In this document: piece after piece, positions 17,684-26,113 of the stretch
How the letters are laid out: each line of letters begins with the position of its first letter
Numbering within the stretch: position 1 is the first letter of the stretch
NCBI GenBank assembly: GCA_023436395.1
Contig: JAEZJJ010000004.1
Coordinates: forward strand, 1 to 64,000
Direction: 5' to 3'
DNA from: Bacillota bacterium
GTDB taxonomy: Bacteria > Bacillota > Clostridia > Lachnospirales > Cellulosilyticaceae
Length of the DNA stretch: 64,000 nt
The notes under the pieces: model-generated
Databases searched by the model: none
Told to the model about the DNA's origin: nothing
The model's input: only the letters and a program-made list of their open reading frames with translations
Translations under genes and position numbers: made by a program

Positions 17684-18487
17684 CTATTTTACAATACTTT
17701 TAAAATTCGCTACAAGTGTATCAATGCTTGCATCCATTCCAAAGAAGATATAGTTGCCACTTACAATGATTTGGCGATTTTCATAAATAGGAACTAATGA
17801 AGGATACATGAATTGAGGGTTCATACCACCTGTTCTTTTTTCTATGCCAGCTTTAATGCTGTCGATATCTTTAGCATCATTTACCTCAAAGATAGCAATT
17901 TCAGTAATATGTGCACTCATAATAGGTGCTACAGCTTTATAACTTTTAAGTAAGCTTGTATCGATACCATACATATCCTGAAGGAGCACTGCATCTAAAT
18001 CCATAGTTGATGGAAGTTCTACTCCGACAATCATTTGGCTGAATACTTCAGTAGCAGTTAAGCTAGTGACTTCAGGTGAAGGAGTAGGTGTTGGCTTTAC
18101 TGCTATTTCGGGTTTAGGAGTAGGTGTTGGCTTTGTGGTTGCTTCAGGTTTAGGAGTAGGTGTTGGTTTTGTGGTGACTTCAGGTTCAGGAGTAGATGCT
18201 GGTTTTGGTGTTGACTCAGGCTTTGTAGTAGTTTGTGGTGAAGGTTCAGCTTCAGGTTTACTACTTTCCTTAGGTACAGATTTTTCTTCAGAGTCAGCAT
18301 CTTCTTCAGAAATGCTAGATGTTTCGGGACTTACTATTTCTTCTGGAGAAGTAGTAAGTTCAGCTTCTGGACTAGAAGGTACTTCTGTATGTATTTCATT
18401 TTGGTTATAATCTGGTTTAGAATTACAACCTACAAGTGCAGTACTAATTGCTAATGTAGTCATTGCTAGTACAAATTGTTTTCTCAT
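17684..18487 (-). CDS. DUF4358 lipoprotein with Pro/Thr-rich repeat linker
   Basis: 267 aa. The signal peptide has lipobox ALVGC, with lipidated Cys21. A long acidic then Pro/Thr/Lys-rich linker (about residues 25-140) follows, containing 12-residue repeats such as TTKPTPTPKPEA. The globular C-terminal domain of about 120 residues resembles DUF4358, with FEVNDAKDIDSIKAGIEKR and IIVSGNYIFF. The linker would let the domain reach through the cell wall. The gene lies upstream of the MBOAT/DHHW pair on the same strand, an association I recall from related clostridia, which suggests a shared role at the cell surface. Function unknown. Confidence 0.78.
   Translation of the reverse strand: MRKQFVLAMTTLAISTALVGCNSKPDYNQNEIHTEVPSSPEAELTTSPEEIVSPETSSISEEDADSEEKSVPKESSKPEAEPSPQTTTKPESTPKPASTPEPEVTTKPTPTPKPEATTKPTPTPKPEIAVKPTPTPSPEVTSLTATEVFSQMIVGVELPSTMDLDAVLLQDMYGIDTSLLKSYKAVAPIMSAHITEIAIFEVNDAKDIDSIKAGIEKRTGGMNPQFMYPSLVPIYENRQIIVSGNYIFFGMDASIDTLVANFKSIVK
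18073..18216. repeat. Four tandem 36-bp repeats in the lipoprotein linker
   Basis: Units start at 18073, 18109, 18145 and 18181 and share the core GGAGTAGGTGTTGG (plus strand). The last copy has diverged. Each encodes 12 residues (T-K-P-T-P-T-P-K-P-E type). Unit number is likely to vary between strains by slippage. Confidence 0.85.
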
Positions 18488-18626
18488 GATGTTCTCCTTA
18501 ATGTAAATTATTAGATAATAAAGTATAATACTTAAATATAAGTATATTTACATTTAATAAGACGAAAAATCTTAATTTAAGGTTCCCTTTAATTAAGAAA
18601 ACATAAAGAGTATAATGAAATAACAG

Positions 18627-18655
18627 TTTAGCTTTTAAGAAAAATAAGGTATACT
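18627..18655 (+). promoter_or_regulatory. Putative promoter of gshF
   Basis: TTTAGC (18627-18632), 17-bp spacer, TATACT (18650-18655), with the start codon 54 bases downstream. Confidence 0.4.
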
Positions 18656-18708
18656 AGGTTGTAATTATTATCACTTAATACACATTAAAGTGGATGAAAG
18701 GAGAAATT

Positions 18709-21021
18709 ATGCTTAATAAAATAAAGCAATTATTTAATAGACAGGAAATATGGGGCGCTAGTATTGGAGTAGAAAGAGAAGGTCTTCGAACAACATCAGA
18801 AGGAAAATTAGCGATGACTAAACATCCATCTGTATTTGGTGATAAATTAAATCATCCCTATATTACAACAGATTTTTCTGAAAGTCAGGTAGAATTAATT
18901 ACCCCAAATCTAGATGGCGATAAACAGGTATACGATTATTTAAACACCCTGTATGATATTGTGGCGTTAAGTATTGGGGAAGAGTATATATGGCCGGGAT
19001 CCATGCCTTGTGATATACCAGAAGATGAATATATTCCAATTGCAGAGTATAGTGATTGTAAAGCATGTCATGAAGCGAGGAAATATAGAGAAGAATTACT
19101 AAAAAAATATGGTGGGAAAAAGCAGCTTATTTCAGGTATTCACTATAATTTTTCTTTTGAGGAAGGTTTTATCAAGAAGCTTTATGAAAGTGAAAGATCT
19201 CCTATGAGTTATCAGCACTATAAGGATAGTATTTACCTCAAGGTGGCTAGGAACTATTTAAGATATCGATGGCTACTTATATACTTGGTTGGTGCAACCC
19301 CTGTTTTTCATAGAACCTATGTTACAGCTTGTATGTGTCAATCAAAGAGATTGGATGAAGAAAGTTATACGAATGATAAAGCAATCTCCTATCGTAATGG
19401 AGAGTGTGGTTATAAAAATCATGTGGATCTTTATCCGGATTATTCAAGTGTTGAGTCCTATATAGAGAGTATTAATCAGTTTGTAGAAGATGGTATTATT
19501 CAAAGTTATAAGGAACTTTATAGCCAAATCCGCCCTAAGGCAAAAGACAATACAAATCTTTTACAATCCCTAAAAGATGAAGGGATATTGTATATTGAAA
19601 TAAGAAGTATTGATAATAATCCATTTGAAAAAGGCGGAATTAGTCTACAAGACTTAGAATTCTTACATTTATTTATGATTTATCTTTTAATAAAAGAAGA
19701 AAAAGAAAGCGAAAATTATAAGTGGCAGGAGGAAGCTAATATTAATCAACGCCTTATTGCAAATAATGGTTTAACGAATGTATGGTTGAGTAAAGAAGGC
19801 AAGCAAGTCACTAAAGAAGAATGGGCATTAGAAATCTTAAACGAAATGAAATCCATAGAAAGTGAATTAGGTTTACAGAAGGCAGATGTCATAGAGCAAA
19901 TGATGCAGAGAGTATTAAATCCAGAGTTAACCTATGCAGCAAGAATAGTTGCAATGATTAAGGAAAAAGGTTATTTAGATAGTGGAATAGAATTAGCAGG
20001 ACATTATAAAAAAGATGCCTATGCCAATAGATATAAACTTTATGGTTATGAAGATATGGAACTTTCTACACAGATTCTCATGAAGGAAGCTATTAAGAGA
20101 GGGATTAAAGTTGAGGTGTTAGACCGTAGTGATAACTTTATAGCCCTTACAGGTAAGGATCATACAGAGTATGTAAAGCAAGCTACTAAGACATCTAAAG
20201 ATAGCTATATGACAATGCTTATAATGGAAAATAAAACAGTTACTAAGAAAGTTTTAGACAAGCAGGGGGTAAATGTCCCTAAAGGTATTGAGGTATTTAA
20301 AGAGCAGAACTTAGAGGTACCAATTAAATACTATGTTAATAAGCCTATTGTAGTGAAGCCAAAATCAACTAATTTTGGAACAGGAATTAGTATTTTTACT
20401 CAAGGAGCCAGTGAAGAAGATATAAAAGAAGCCTTGAAAATAGGTTTTGAGCATGATAACACAGTACTAATAGAAGAGTTTGCAAAAGGGAAAGAATATC
20501 GTTTTCTGGTGATAGGCGATGAAGTGGCTGGCATACTTCATCGTGTGCCAGCTAATGTAGTAGGTGATGGCACGCATAGCATTACAGAACTTGTAAATAT
20601 TAAAAATCAGCATAGCCTAAGAGGAAAAGGATATAAAACACCACTTGAAAAAATTAAGTTAGATGAAAGTAGTGCGCTTTTTCTCAAACAAAACAATTTA
20701 AACTTTGATTATATACCGGCTCAAGGGGAAATCATATATCTAAGAGAAAATTCTAATATTAGTACAGGTGGAGATAGTATAGATTATACAGACCTGATCT
20801 CAGAGCGTTTCAAGAGGATTGCAGTAGAAGCAGCTCAAGCAGTAGAAGCTAAATTCTGTGGAGTAGATATGATGATAGAAGATTATAGAGATGAGAATTC
20901 TCCTTATGCCATTATAGAATTAAACTTTAATCCAGCTATTCATATTCATAGTTATCCTTATCAAGGGACAGAACGTAATATTGCAGAGAAGATATTAAAA
21001 GTGCTTGGATTTTTATCATAA
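18709..21021 (+). CDS. gshF: Bifunctional glutamate-cysteine ligase / glutathione synthetase
   Basis: 770 aa fused enzyme making gamma-glutamylcysteine and then glutathione. The N-terminal half is a GshA-type ligase with GVEREGLR, a TTDFSESQVELITP segment and MPCDIPEDE. The C-terminal third is an ATP-grasp domain with KPKSTNFGTGISIF, VLIEEFAKGKEYRFLVIGD and IELNFNPAIHIHSYP. Length and order match the GshF (GshAB) family. I chose the ATG at 18709, directly served by AAAGGAG, over an in-frame ATG at 18694 that overlaps this site. A single-gene unit. It implies glutathione-based thiol protection in an anaerobe. Confidence 0.93.
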   Translation: MLNKIKQLFNRQEIWGASIGVEREGLRTTSEGKLAMTKHPSVFGDKLNHPYITTDFSESQVELITPNLDGDKQVYDYLNTLYDIVALSIGEEYIWPGSMPCDIPEDEYIPIAEYSDCKACHEARKYREELLKKYGGKKQLISGIHYNFSFEEGFIKKLYESERSPMSYQHYKDSIYLKVARNYLRYRWLLIYLVGATPVFHRTYVTACMCQSKRLDEESYTNDKAISYRNGECGYKNHVDLYPDYSSVESYIESINQFVEDGIIQSYKELYSQIRPKAKDNTNLLQSLKDEGILYIEIRSIDNNPFEKGGISLQDLEFLHLFMIYLLIKEEKESENYKWQEEANINQRLIANNGLTNVWLSKEGKQVTKEEWALEILNEMKSIESELGLQKADVIEQMMQRVLNPELTYAARIVAMIKEKGYLDSGIELAGHYKKDAYANRYKLYGYEDMELSTQILMKEAIKRGIKVEVLDRSDNFIALTGKDHTEYVKQATKTSKDSYMTMLIMENKTVTKKVLDKQGVNVPKGIEVFKEQNLEVPIKYYVNKPIVVKPKSTNFGTGISIFTQGASEEDIKEALKIGFEHDNTVLIEEFAKGKEYRFLVIGDEVAGILHRVPANVVGDGTHSITELVNIKNQHSLRGKGYKTPLEKIKLDESSALFLKQNNLNFDYIPAQGEIIYLRENSNISTGGDSIDYTDLISERFKRIAVEAAQAVEAKFCGVDMMIEDYRDENSPYAIIELNFNPAIHIHSYPYQGTERNIAEKILKVLGFLS

Positions 21022-21037
21022 AACCAAAATCAACTTA

Positions 21038-21082
21038 AAAGATAGCATAGACAAGTCAATCAACTTGTTTATGCTATTTTTT
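21038..21082 (+). terminator. Intrinsic terminator after gshF
   Basis: A stem of about 18 bp (21038-21056 with 21063-21081) has one or two G-U pairs, a 6-nt loop and a T-run. Confidence 0.88.
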
Positions 21083-21132
21083 ATTATTAAGTATGTTTTA
21101 ATAAATTTAGTGAAACACTAATGAAGTGAAAA

Positions 21133-21161
21133 TTGAAACTTGAGGCAATCTAGCCTAAGTT
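21133..21161 (+). promoter_or_regulatory. Putative promoter of the first PFOR gene
   Basis: TTGAAA (21133-21138), 17-bp spacer, TAAGTT (21156-21161), with the start codon 40 bases downstream. Confidence 0.35.
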
Positions 21162-21201
21162 AGTGGATAATTATTAACTTGATTTAAAGGAGAGAAAAAC
21201 T

Positions 21202-24200
21202 ATGGCAAAAACCATGATGACTGTAGATGGTAATACAGCAACAGCGTATATCGCATATGCTTATACAGATGTGGCTGCTATTTATCCAATCACGCCCTCT
21301 ACCCCTATGGCTGAGCAAATAGATGAGTGGGCAGCCCAGGGAAGAAAGAATATGTTTGGACAAACGGTGAATGTAGTGGAAATGCAATCTGAAGCAGGAG
21401 CAGCAGGTGCATTTCATGGTTCACTTCAAGCAGGTGCCTTAACTAGCACCTTTACAGCTTCACAAGGATTATTATTAATGATTCCTAATATGTATAAGGT
21501 ATCAGGTGAACTTTTACCAGGTGTTTTCCATGTAAGTGCAAGAGCATTGGCAGCACAAGCACTTTCTATATTTGGGGATCATCAAGATGTTATGGCAACA
21601 AGACAAACAGGTTGTGCAATGCTGGCAACAGGTTCTGTACAAGAAATTATGGACTTAGCACCTGTAGCCCATCTGGCAGCTATTAAGGGTAGAGTTCCTT
21701 TTGTGCACTTTTTTGATGGATTTAGAACCTCTCATGAAATTCAAAAGGTAGAGGCATTAGATTACGATGATCTAGCAAGCCTTATGCCGCAAGAGGAATT
21801 GCAAGATTTTAGGGACAGAGCTTTATCTCCTAATCATCCTGTTATTCGTGGTACTGCCCAAAATCCAGATATCTATTTTCAAACAAGAGAAGCAAGTAAT
21901 AAGTTCTATACAGCATTAGTACCTATTGTAGAAGAATATATTGAAAAGATGAATGCACTAACTGGTAGGAAATATGGCTTATTTGATTACTATGGAGATG
22001 AACAAGCAGAGAATATTTTAATTGCCATGGGATCTGTAACAGCTACTATTAGGGAGACTATTGACTATTTAAATGCGAAGGGAGAAAAACTGGGGCTTGT
22101 AAGTATTCATCTCTATAGACCATTTTCCACAGAGCATTTTTTAAGAGCCGTTCCTAAGAGTACAAAACGTATTTGTGTTCTTGATCGTACAAAAGAACCA
22201 GGGGCTATTGGAGAACCTCTTTATCTAGATGTGCGTGCAGCTTTTTATGAACAACAAGATGCCCCAATGATTATCGGAGGACGTTATGGTTTAGGTTCTA
22301 AAGATACAACACCTACAGATATTAAAGCTATTATAGAAAATCTTGTAAGTAGTAATCCTAAAAATCAATTCACTGTAGGCATTGAAGATGATGTGACACA
22401 TACTTCAATTCATACTAGTGAACCTCTTAAATTACAAGTGCCAGATTTAGTACGTTGTAAATTCTGGGGATTAGGTTCAGATGGTACAGTAGGTGCCAAT
22501 AAGCAGGCTATTAAGATTATTGGAAACCATACTTCTATGTATGCCCAAGCATATTTTGACTATGATTCCAAAAAGTCAGGTGGACTCACTATGTCACACT
22601 TGCGATTTGGAAAGGAACCTATTAATGCCCCTTATTTAATAGATGAAGCAGATTATATTGCATGCCATAATCAATCCTATGTTCATCAATATGATCTTCT
22701 AAAGGGACTTAAAAAAGGTGGTGTCTTTGTACTCAATTGTTTATGGGATGACAAAGGACTAGAAGAAAACCTACCTGCTAGTATGAAACGTTATATTGGA
22801 GAAAATGATATTCAGTTCTATACTGTTAATGCAGTAAAAATTGCTTCTGAAATAGGATTGGGAAATCGTATTAATATGATTATGCAAGCCGCCTTCTTTA
22901 AACTTGCCAATATTATTCCAGAAGATGAAGCTTCAAAATATTTAAAGGAAGCTGTAGTAAAGGCATATGGTAAAAAAGGTGAGAAAGTCATTAATATGAA
23001 TTATGCTGCTATTGACAGAGGTTTTGAAGCAGCAGTTAAGGTGAATGTACCAGAGTCTTGGAAAACAATACAAGAAACAGAAGAAGAGGAATTTGAAGAA
23101 CCTGAATTTATTAGAACTATCCTTCGTCCTATGAGTAGACAAGAGGGAGATAGTCTTCCTGTAAGCACGTTTAATGGTATTGAAGATGGGACATTTCCTA
23201 GTGGTAGCGCGGCTTATGAAAAACGTGGTATAGCTATTAATGTACCAGAATGGATTCCAGAAAATTGTATTCAGTGTAATCAATGTTCGTTTATCTGTCC
23301 CCATGCAACTATTAGACCTTATTTATTAGATAGTGAAGAGGAGGCTGCTAAACCAGGTAGCTTTGTCACACTTAAGGCAATGGGGAAAGATATGGGGGAA
23401 TTTGGTTATCGTATACAGGTAGATACCATGGATTGTACAGGCTGTGGCAACTGTGCAGATATTTGCCCAGGTAAAAAAGAGGGTAAGGCCCTGATCATGA
23501 AACCTCTTCATACACAAATAGAAAAAGAAGTGACTAACTGGGAATATGCTATTAGTAAGATTTCAAACAAAGGAGATGTGATGGCACCACATACTGTAAA
23601 GGGTAGCCAATTCAGACAACCTCTACATGAATTCTCTGGAGCTTGTGCAGGTTGTGGGGAAACAGCCTATATTAAAGTAATCACTCAACTTTTTGGAGAT
23701 CGTATGATGATTGCTAATGCAACGGGTTGTTCTTCTATCTGGGGTGCCTCAGCACCAGTTACACCTTATACAGTCAATGAAAAGGGACAAGGGCCTTCAT
23801 GGGCTAACTCTTTATTCGAAGATAATGCAGAGTATGGTCTTGGAATGTATCTAGGTGTGAAACAAATTAGGGATAAATTAGAAGCTAATATGAAAGTCTT
23901 AGTAGAAATGCCAATAGATGACAATATGAAAACAATCTTTAATGAGTGGCTGAATGCTAAAGAGTCTGGAGTAGATTCAAGAAGAGTGAGCGAAGCTGTT
24001 ATTGGAGTGATTGAAAATAGTGACATTTCTGACGAAGAAGCGAAGCAGTTAATTGACGAAATAAAAGAAAGGAAAGATTATCTTGTTAAACGCTCACAAT
24101 GGATAGTAGGTGGAGATGGTTGGGCATATGACATTGGCTATGGTGGGCTTGACCAAGTCATGGCATCAGGTGAAGATGTTAATGTACTTGTATTTGATAC

Positions 24201-24747
24201 AGAAATCTATTCCAATACAGGTGGTCAAGCTTCTAAAGCGACACCAGCAGCAGCAATTGCTAAATTTGCAGCTTCTGGTAAGAAATCACGTAAAAAGGAT
24301 TTAGGTATGATGATGATGACCTATGGTAATGTATATGTAGCACAAGTTTCTATGGGCGCTGATAAAAATCAATTTATGAAAGCGATTATGGAAGCAGAAG
24401 CCCACTCTGGACCTTCTATCATTATTGCTTATGCCCCATGTATTAGTCATGGATTAAGAGAAGGTATGGGCAGAACGACAGCAAACCAAGAGCAAGCTGT
24501 TAAATGTGGCTATTGGCATCTCTATAGGTACAATCCAGCACTTAAAGAACAAGGTAAGAATCCTTTTATTTTAGATTCAAAAGAACCTAAAGAAAGTTTT
24601 AGAGAGTTCATTATGGGGCAAGTGAGATATTCTGCATTAGCAAAACAGTTCCCAGAACATGCAGAAGCATTGTTTGAACTCACAGAAAAATATGCTAAAG
24701 AACGCTATGAAAATTATAAGCGATTAGCGGAGTACACCTATAGTTAA
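21202..24747 (+). CDS. nifJ: Pyruvate:ferredoxin oxidoreductase, copy 1
   Basis: 1181 aa homodimeric-type PFOR that oxidises pyruvate with CoA to acetyl-CoA and CO2 and reduces ferredoxin. The domains run in normal order. The pyruvate/TPP domain starts with YPITPST. The 2x[4Fe-4S] domain has CIQCNQCSFICP near residue 689 and CTGCGNCADICPG near residue 750. The proximal cluster has CAGCGE near residue 815. The TPP motif is GDGWAYDIGYGG near residue 970, and NTGGQ follows. It has no long C-terminal extension. AAAGGAG precedes the ATG, and a terminator follows. It is closely similar along its whole length to the copy at 26114. By eye its codon use is less biased, which may mean lower or conditional expression. 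Confidence 0.96.
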   Translation: MAKTMMTVDGNTATAYIAYAYTDVAAIYPITPSTPMAEQIDEWAAQGRKNMFGQTVNVVEMQSEAGAAGAFHGSLQAGALTSTFTASQGLLLMIPNMYKVSGELLPGVFHVSARALAAQALSIFGDHQDVMATRQTGCAMLATGSVQEIMDLAPVAHLAAIKGRVPFVHFFDGFRTSHEIQKVEALDYDDLASLMPQEELQDFRDRALSPNHPVIRGTAQNPDIYFQTREASNKFYTALVPIVEEYIEKMNALTGRKYGLFDYYGDEQAENILIAMGSVTATIRETIDYLNAKGEKLGLVSIHLYRPFSTEHFLRAVPKSTKRICVLDRTKEPGAIGEPLYLDVRAAFYEQQDAPMIIGGRYGLGSKDTTPTDIKAIIENLVSSNPKNQFTVGIEDDVTHTSIHTSEPLKLQVPDLVRCKFWGLGSDGTVGANKQAIKIIGNHTSMYAQAYFDYDSKKSGGLTMSHLRFGKEPINAPYLIDEADYIACHNQSYVHQYDLLKGLKKGGVFVLNCLWDDKGLEENLPASMKRYIGENDIQFYTVNAVKIASEIGLGNRINMIMQAAFFKLANIIPEDEASKYLKEAVVKAYGKKGEKVINMNYAAIDRGFEAAVKVNVPESWKTIQETEEEEFEEPEFIRTILRPMSRQEGDSLPVSTFNGIEDGTFPSGSAAYEKRGIAINVPEWIPENCIQCNQCSFICPHATIRPYLLDSEEEAAKPGSFVTLKAMGKDMGEFGYRIQVDTMDCTGCGNCADICPGKKEGKALIMKPLHTQIEKEVTNWEYAISKISNKGDVMAPHTVKGSQFRQPLHEFSGACAGCGETAYIKVITQLFGDRMMIANATGCSSIWGASAPVTPYTVNEKGQGPSWANSLFEDNAEYGLGMYLGVKQIRDKLEANMKVLVEMPIDDNMKTIFNEWLNAKESGVDSRRVSEAVIGVIENSDISDEEAKQLIDEIKERKDYLVKRSQWIVGGDGWAYDIGYGGLDQVMASGEDVNVLVFDTEIYSNTGGQASKATPAAAIAKFAASGKKSRKKDLGMMMMTYGNVYVAQVSMGADKNQFMKAIMEAEAHSGPSIIIAYAPCISHGLREGMGRTTANQEQAVKCGYWHLYRYNPALKEQGKNPFILDSKEPKESFREFIMGQVRYSALAKQFPEHAEALFELTEKYAKERYENYKRLAEYTYS

Positions 24748-24766
24748 GAAGAATAAGAGTTATAAG

Positions 24767-24807
24767 AGGAGAAGATAGATTACTTGAGCTATCTTCTCTT
24801 TCTTTTT
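24767..24807 (+). terminator. Intrinsic terminator after PFOR copy 1
   Basis: A 12-bp stem (24767-24778 with 24789-24800) has a 10-nt loop and is followed by TCTTTTT. Confidence 0.8.
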
Positions 24808-24888
24808 AAAAGTTTTTTAATTTGTGAGTATTATTTATTGATTTAATTTTTGTTGTGGAATATAGTAGATTTAGGTCTATATATTATA

Positions 24889-24897
24889 TGATATAAT
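24889..24897 (+). promoter_or_regulatory. Extended -10 promoter upstream of the isomerase-like gene
   Basis: TGA followed by a perfect TATAAT (24892-24897), with the start codon 64 bases downstream. Confidence 0.5.
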
Positions 24898-24960
24898 TAA
24901 TATATAAAATGAGAATAAGGTCGGTATTGGGAGAGAATAGAGGAATTAAGGGGAGGACAT

Positions 24961-25779
24961 ATGAAGTTATCTGTTTGTTATAATCATATTTTACTAGCAA
25001 GTGAACAGAGTGGATTACCACTTTCAGAAGTATTAAAAAGAATTAAAGATATGGGGATTGAATTCATAGGGTGTTCTTATGAAGAGCTAGCTTTATATAC
25101 CCAACAAATGAAGGTATTACTAAAAGTAGCTGGATTAGGGATAAGCTTTATTTATCAACACTTTGATTTCGGGTATGATGATAAGGGAGAAGTGGGATAT
25201 AAATTAATTGACTTAGCAGAAAAAATGGGAGCAAAATATGTGTTAGTTATTCCTGGATTGTTAAAGAAAAGCAGTAGTATAAAAAAGGAAGAAGCTATAG
25301 AACATATGGTACAAGCTTTAAGATTAATGTGTAAGTATGCTAAGGAAAAAAATATTGTTGTTACACTAGAAGACTATGATAATGTAAATGCACCCTATGC
25401 TACAACAGAGGAGATTTTATGGTTTATGAAAGAAGTCCCAGATTTAAAACATACATTTGATACAGGAAATTATAAATATAGAGGAGAAGACGAGGTAGAA
25501 GCACTTAAATTATTAAAAGATTATGTTGTTCAAGTTCACGTAAAAGATAGAACTACAAGTATGCAAAGAGAGGAAGTTCCAAAGCTTACAGCAGATGGGA
25601 CACCATTGTTTGCTGCGCCAGTTGGATCAGGAGTAATTAAAATGAGAGAAATAATTGAAGTTTTAAAAGATATAGGATATGATGGCATATTGAATATAGA
25701 GCATTTTGATGCCAAAAATCAAATGGGATACATAGAGCAGTCTGCAAAATGGCTTGTTAAAAATGTACCAATTAATTAG
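24961..25779 (+). CDS. Sugar phosphate isomerase/epimerase family protein (xylose-isomerase-like TIM barrel)
   Basis: 272 aa. The fold is the AP-endonuclease-2/xylose isomerase TIM barrel. Metal-ligand candidates are Glu in TLEDYDN (about residue 141), Asp/His in KHTFDTGN (about 175), His in VQVHVKDRT (about 200) and Glu in GILNIEH (about 245). Such proteins isomerise or epimerise sugars, inositols or hydroxy acids; the substrate cannot be told. It sits alone between the two PFOR genes with its own promoter and a GGGGAGGA ribosome site. No terminator is obvious before PFOR copy 2, though the 334-base gap argues against a tight operon. Confidence 0.82.
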   Translation: MKLSVCYNHILLASEQSGLPLSEVLKRIKDMGIEFIGCSYEELALYTQQMKVLLKVAGLGISFIYQHFDFGYDDKGEVGYKLIDLAEKMGAKYVLVIPGLLKKSSSIKKEEAIEHMVQALRLMCKYAKEKNIVVTLEDYDNVNAPYATTEEILWFMKEVPDLKHTFDTGNYKYRGEDEVEALKLLKDYVVQVHVKDRTTSMQREEVPKLTADGTPLFAAPVGSGVIKMREIIEVLKDIGYDGILNIEHFDAKNQMGYIEQSAKWLVKNVPIN

Positions 25780-26113
25780 AAGCGAATTAAGTAATACTAC
25801 GATTAGGAAACATATAAAGACTGTTTTTAACATTTTTGATATCTAAAAGAAGTTACTAACTTAACAATGAATTATTAAAGTCAAGCAATTTGTTGAAAAA
25901 AGTAATTTTCACCAAGTTATTTGCAAATAATTGTCTTATTTTGCTAGTGTATTATCGTGATAAATAATTATTTTAGAATAAAATATTTACAAAAACGAAA
26001 GATATTAACGGTAAGATATTTACAAATATTGGCCGGAAGCGTAAAATTATTTAGAATACTTCAATTAGTATTCTAAATACTTGTATTATTAATAATTTAA
26101 AAGGAGAGATAAT
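25780..26113. other. Leader region of PFOR copy 2
   Basis: AT-rich, with no gene. It contains repeated ATATTTACAAA at 25983-25993 and 26016-26026 (33 bp apart, about three helical turns), the dyad TTATCGTGATAA at 25952-25963, and a perfect 11-bp hairpin at 26050-26077. I could not pick a single convincing sigma-A promoter. A GTTAAC-type Rex half-site pair is not obvious. Confidence 0.5.
26050..26077. promoter_or_regulatory. Inverted repeat in the PFOR copy 2 leader
   Basis: TTTAGAATACT (26050-26060) and AGTATTCTAAA (26067-26077) are separated by 6 bases, 36 bases before the start codon. No T-run follows, so it is more likely an operator or an mRNA-stabilising 5' hairpin than a terminator. 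Confidence 0.55.

Noticed and set aside
18066..18410. A 114-aa Gly/Val-rich ORF on the plus strand
   Set aside because: It is the antisense reading of the Pro/Thr repeat linker of the DUF4358 lipoprotein. Low-complexity repeats keep the opposite frame open, and there is no ribosome site.
23766..24026. An 86-aa minus-strand ORF inside PFOR copy 1 (and similar antisense ORFs in both PFOR genes, pyk and asnB)
   Set aside because: These are antisense shadows of well-supported genes, with no ribosome sites or homology.
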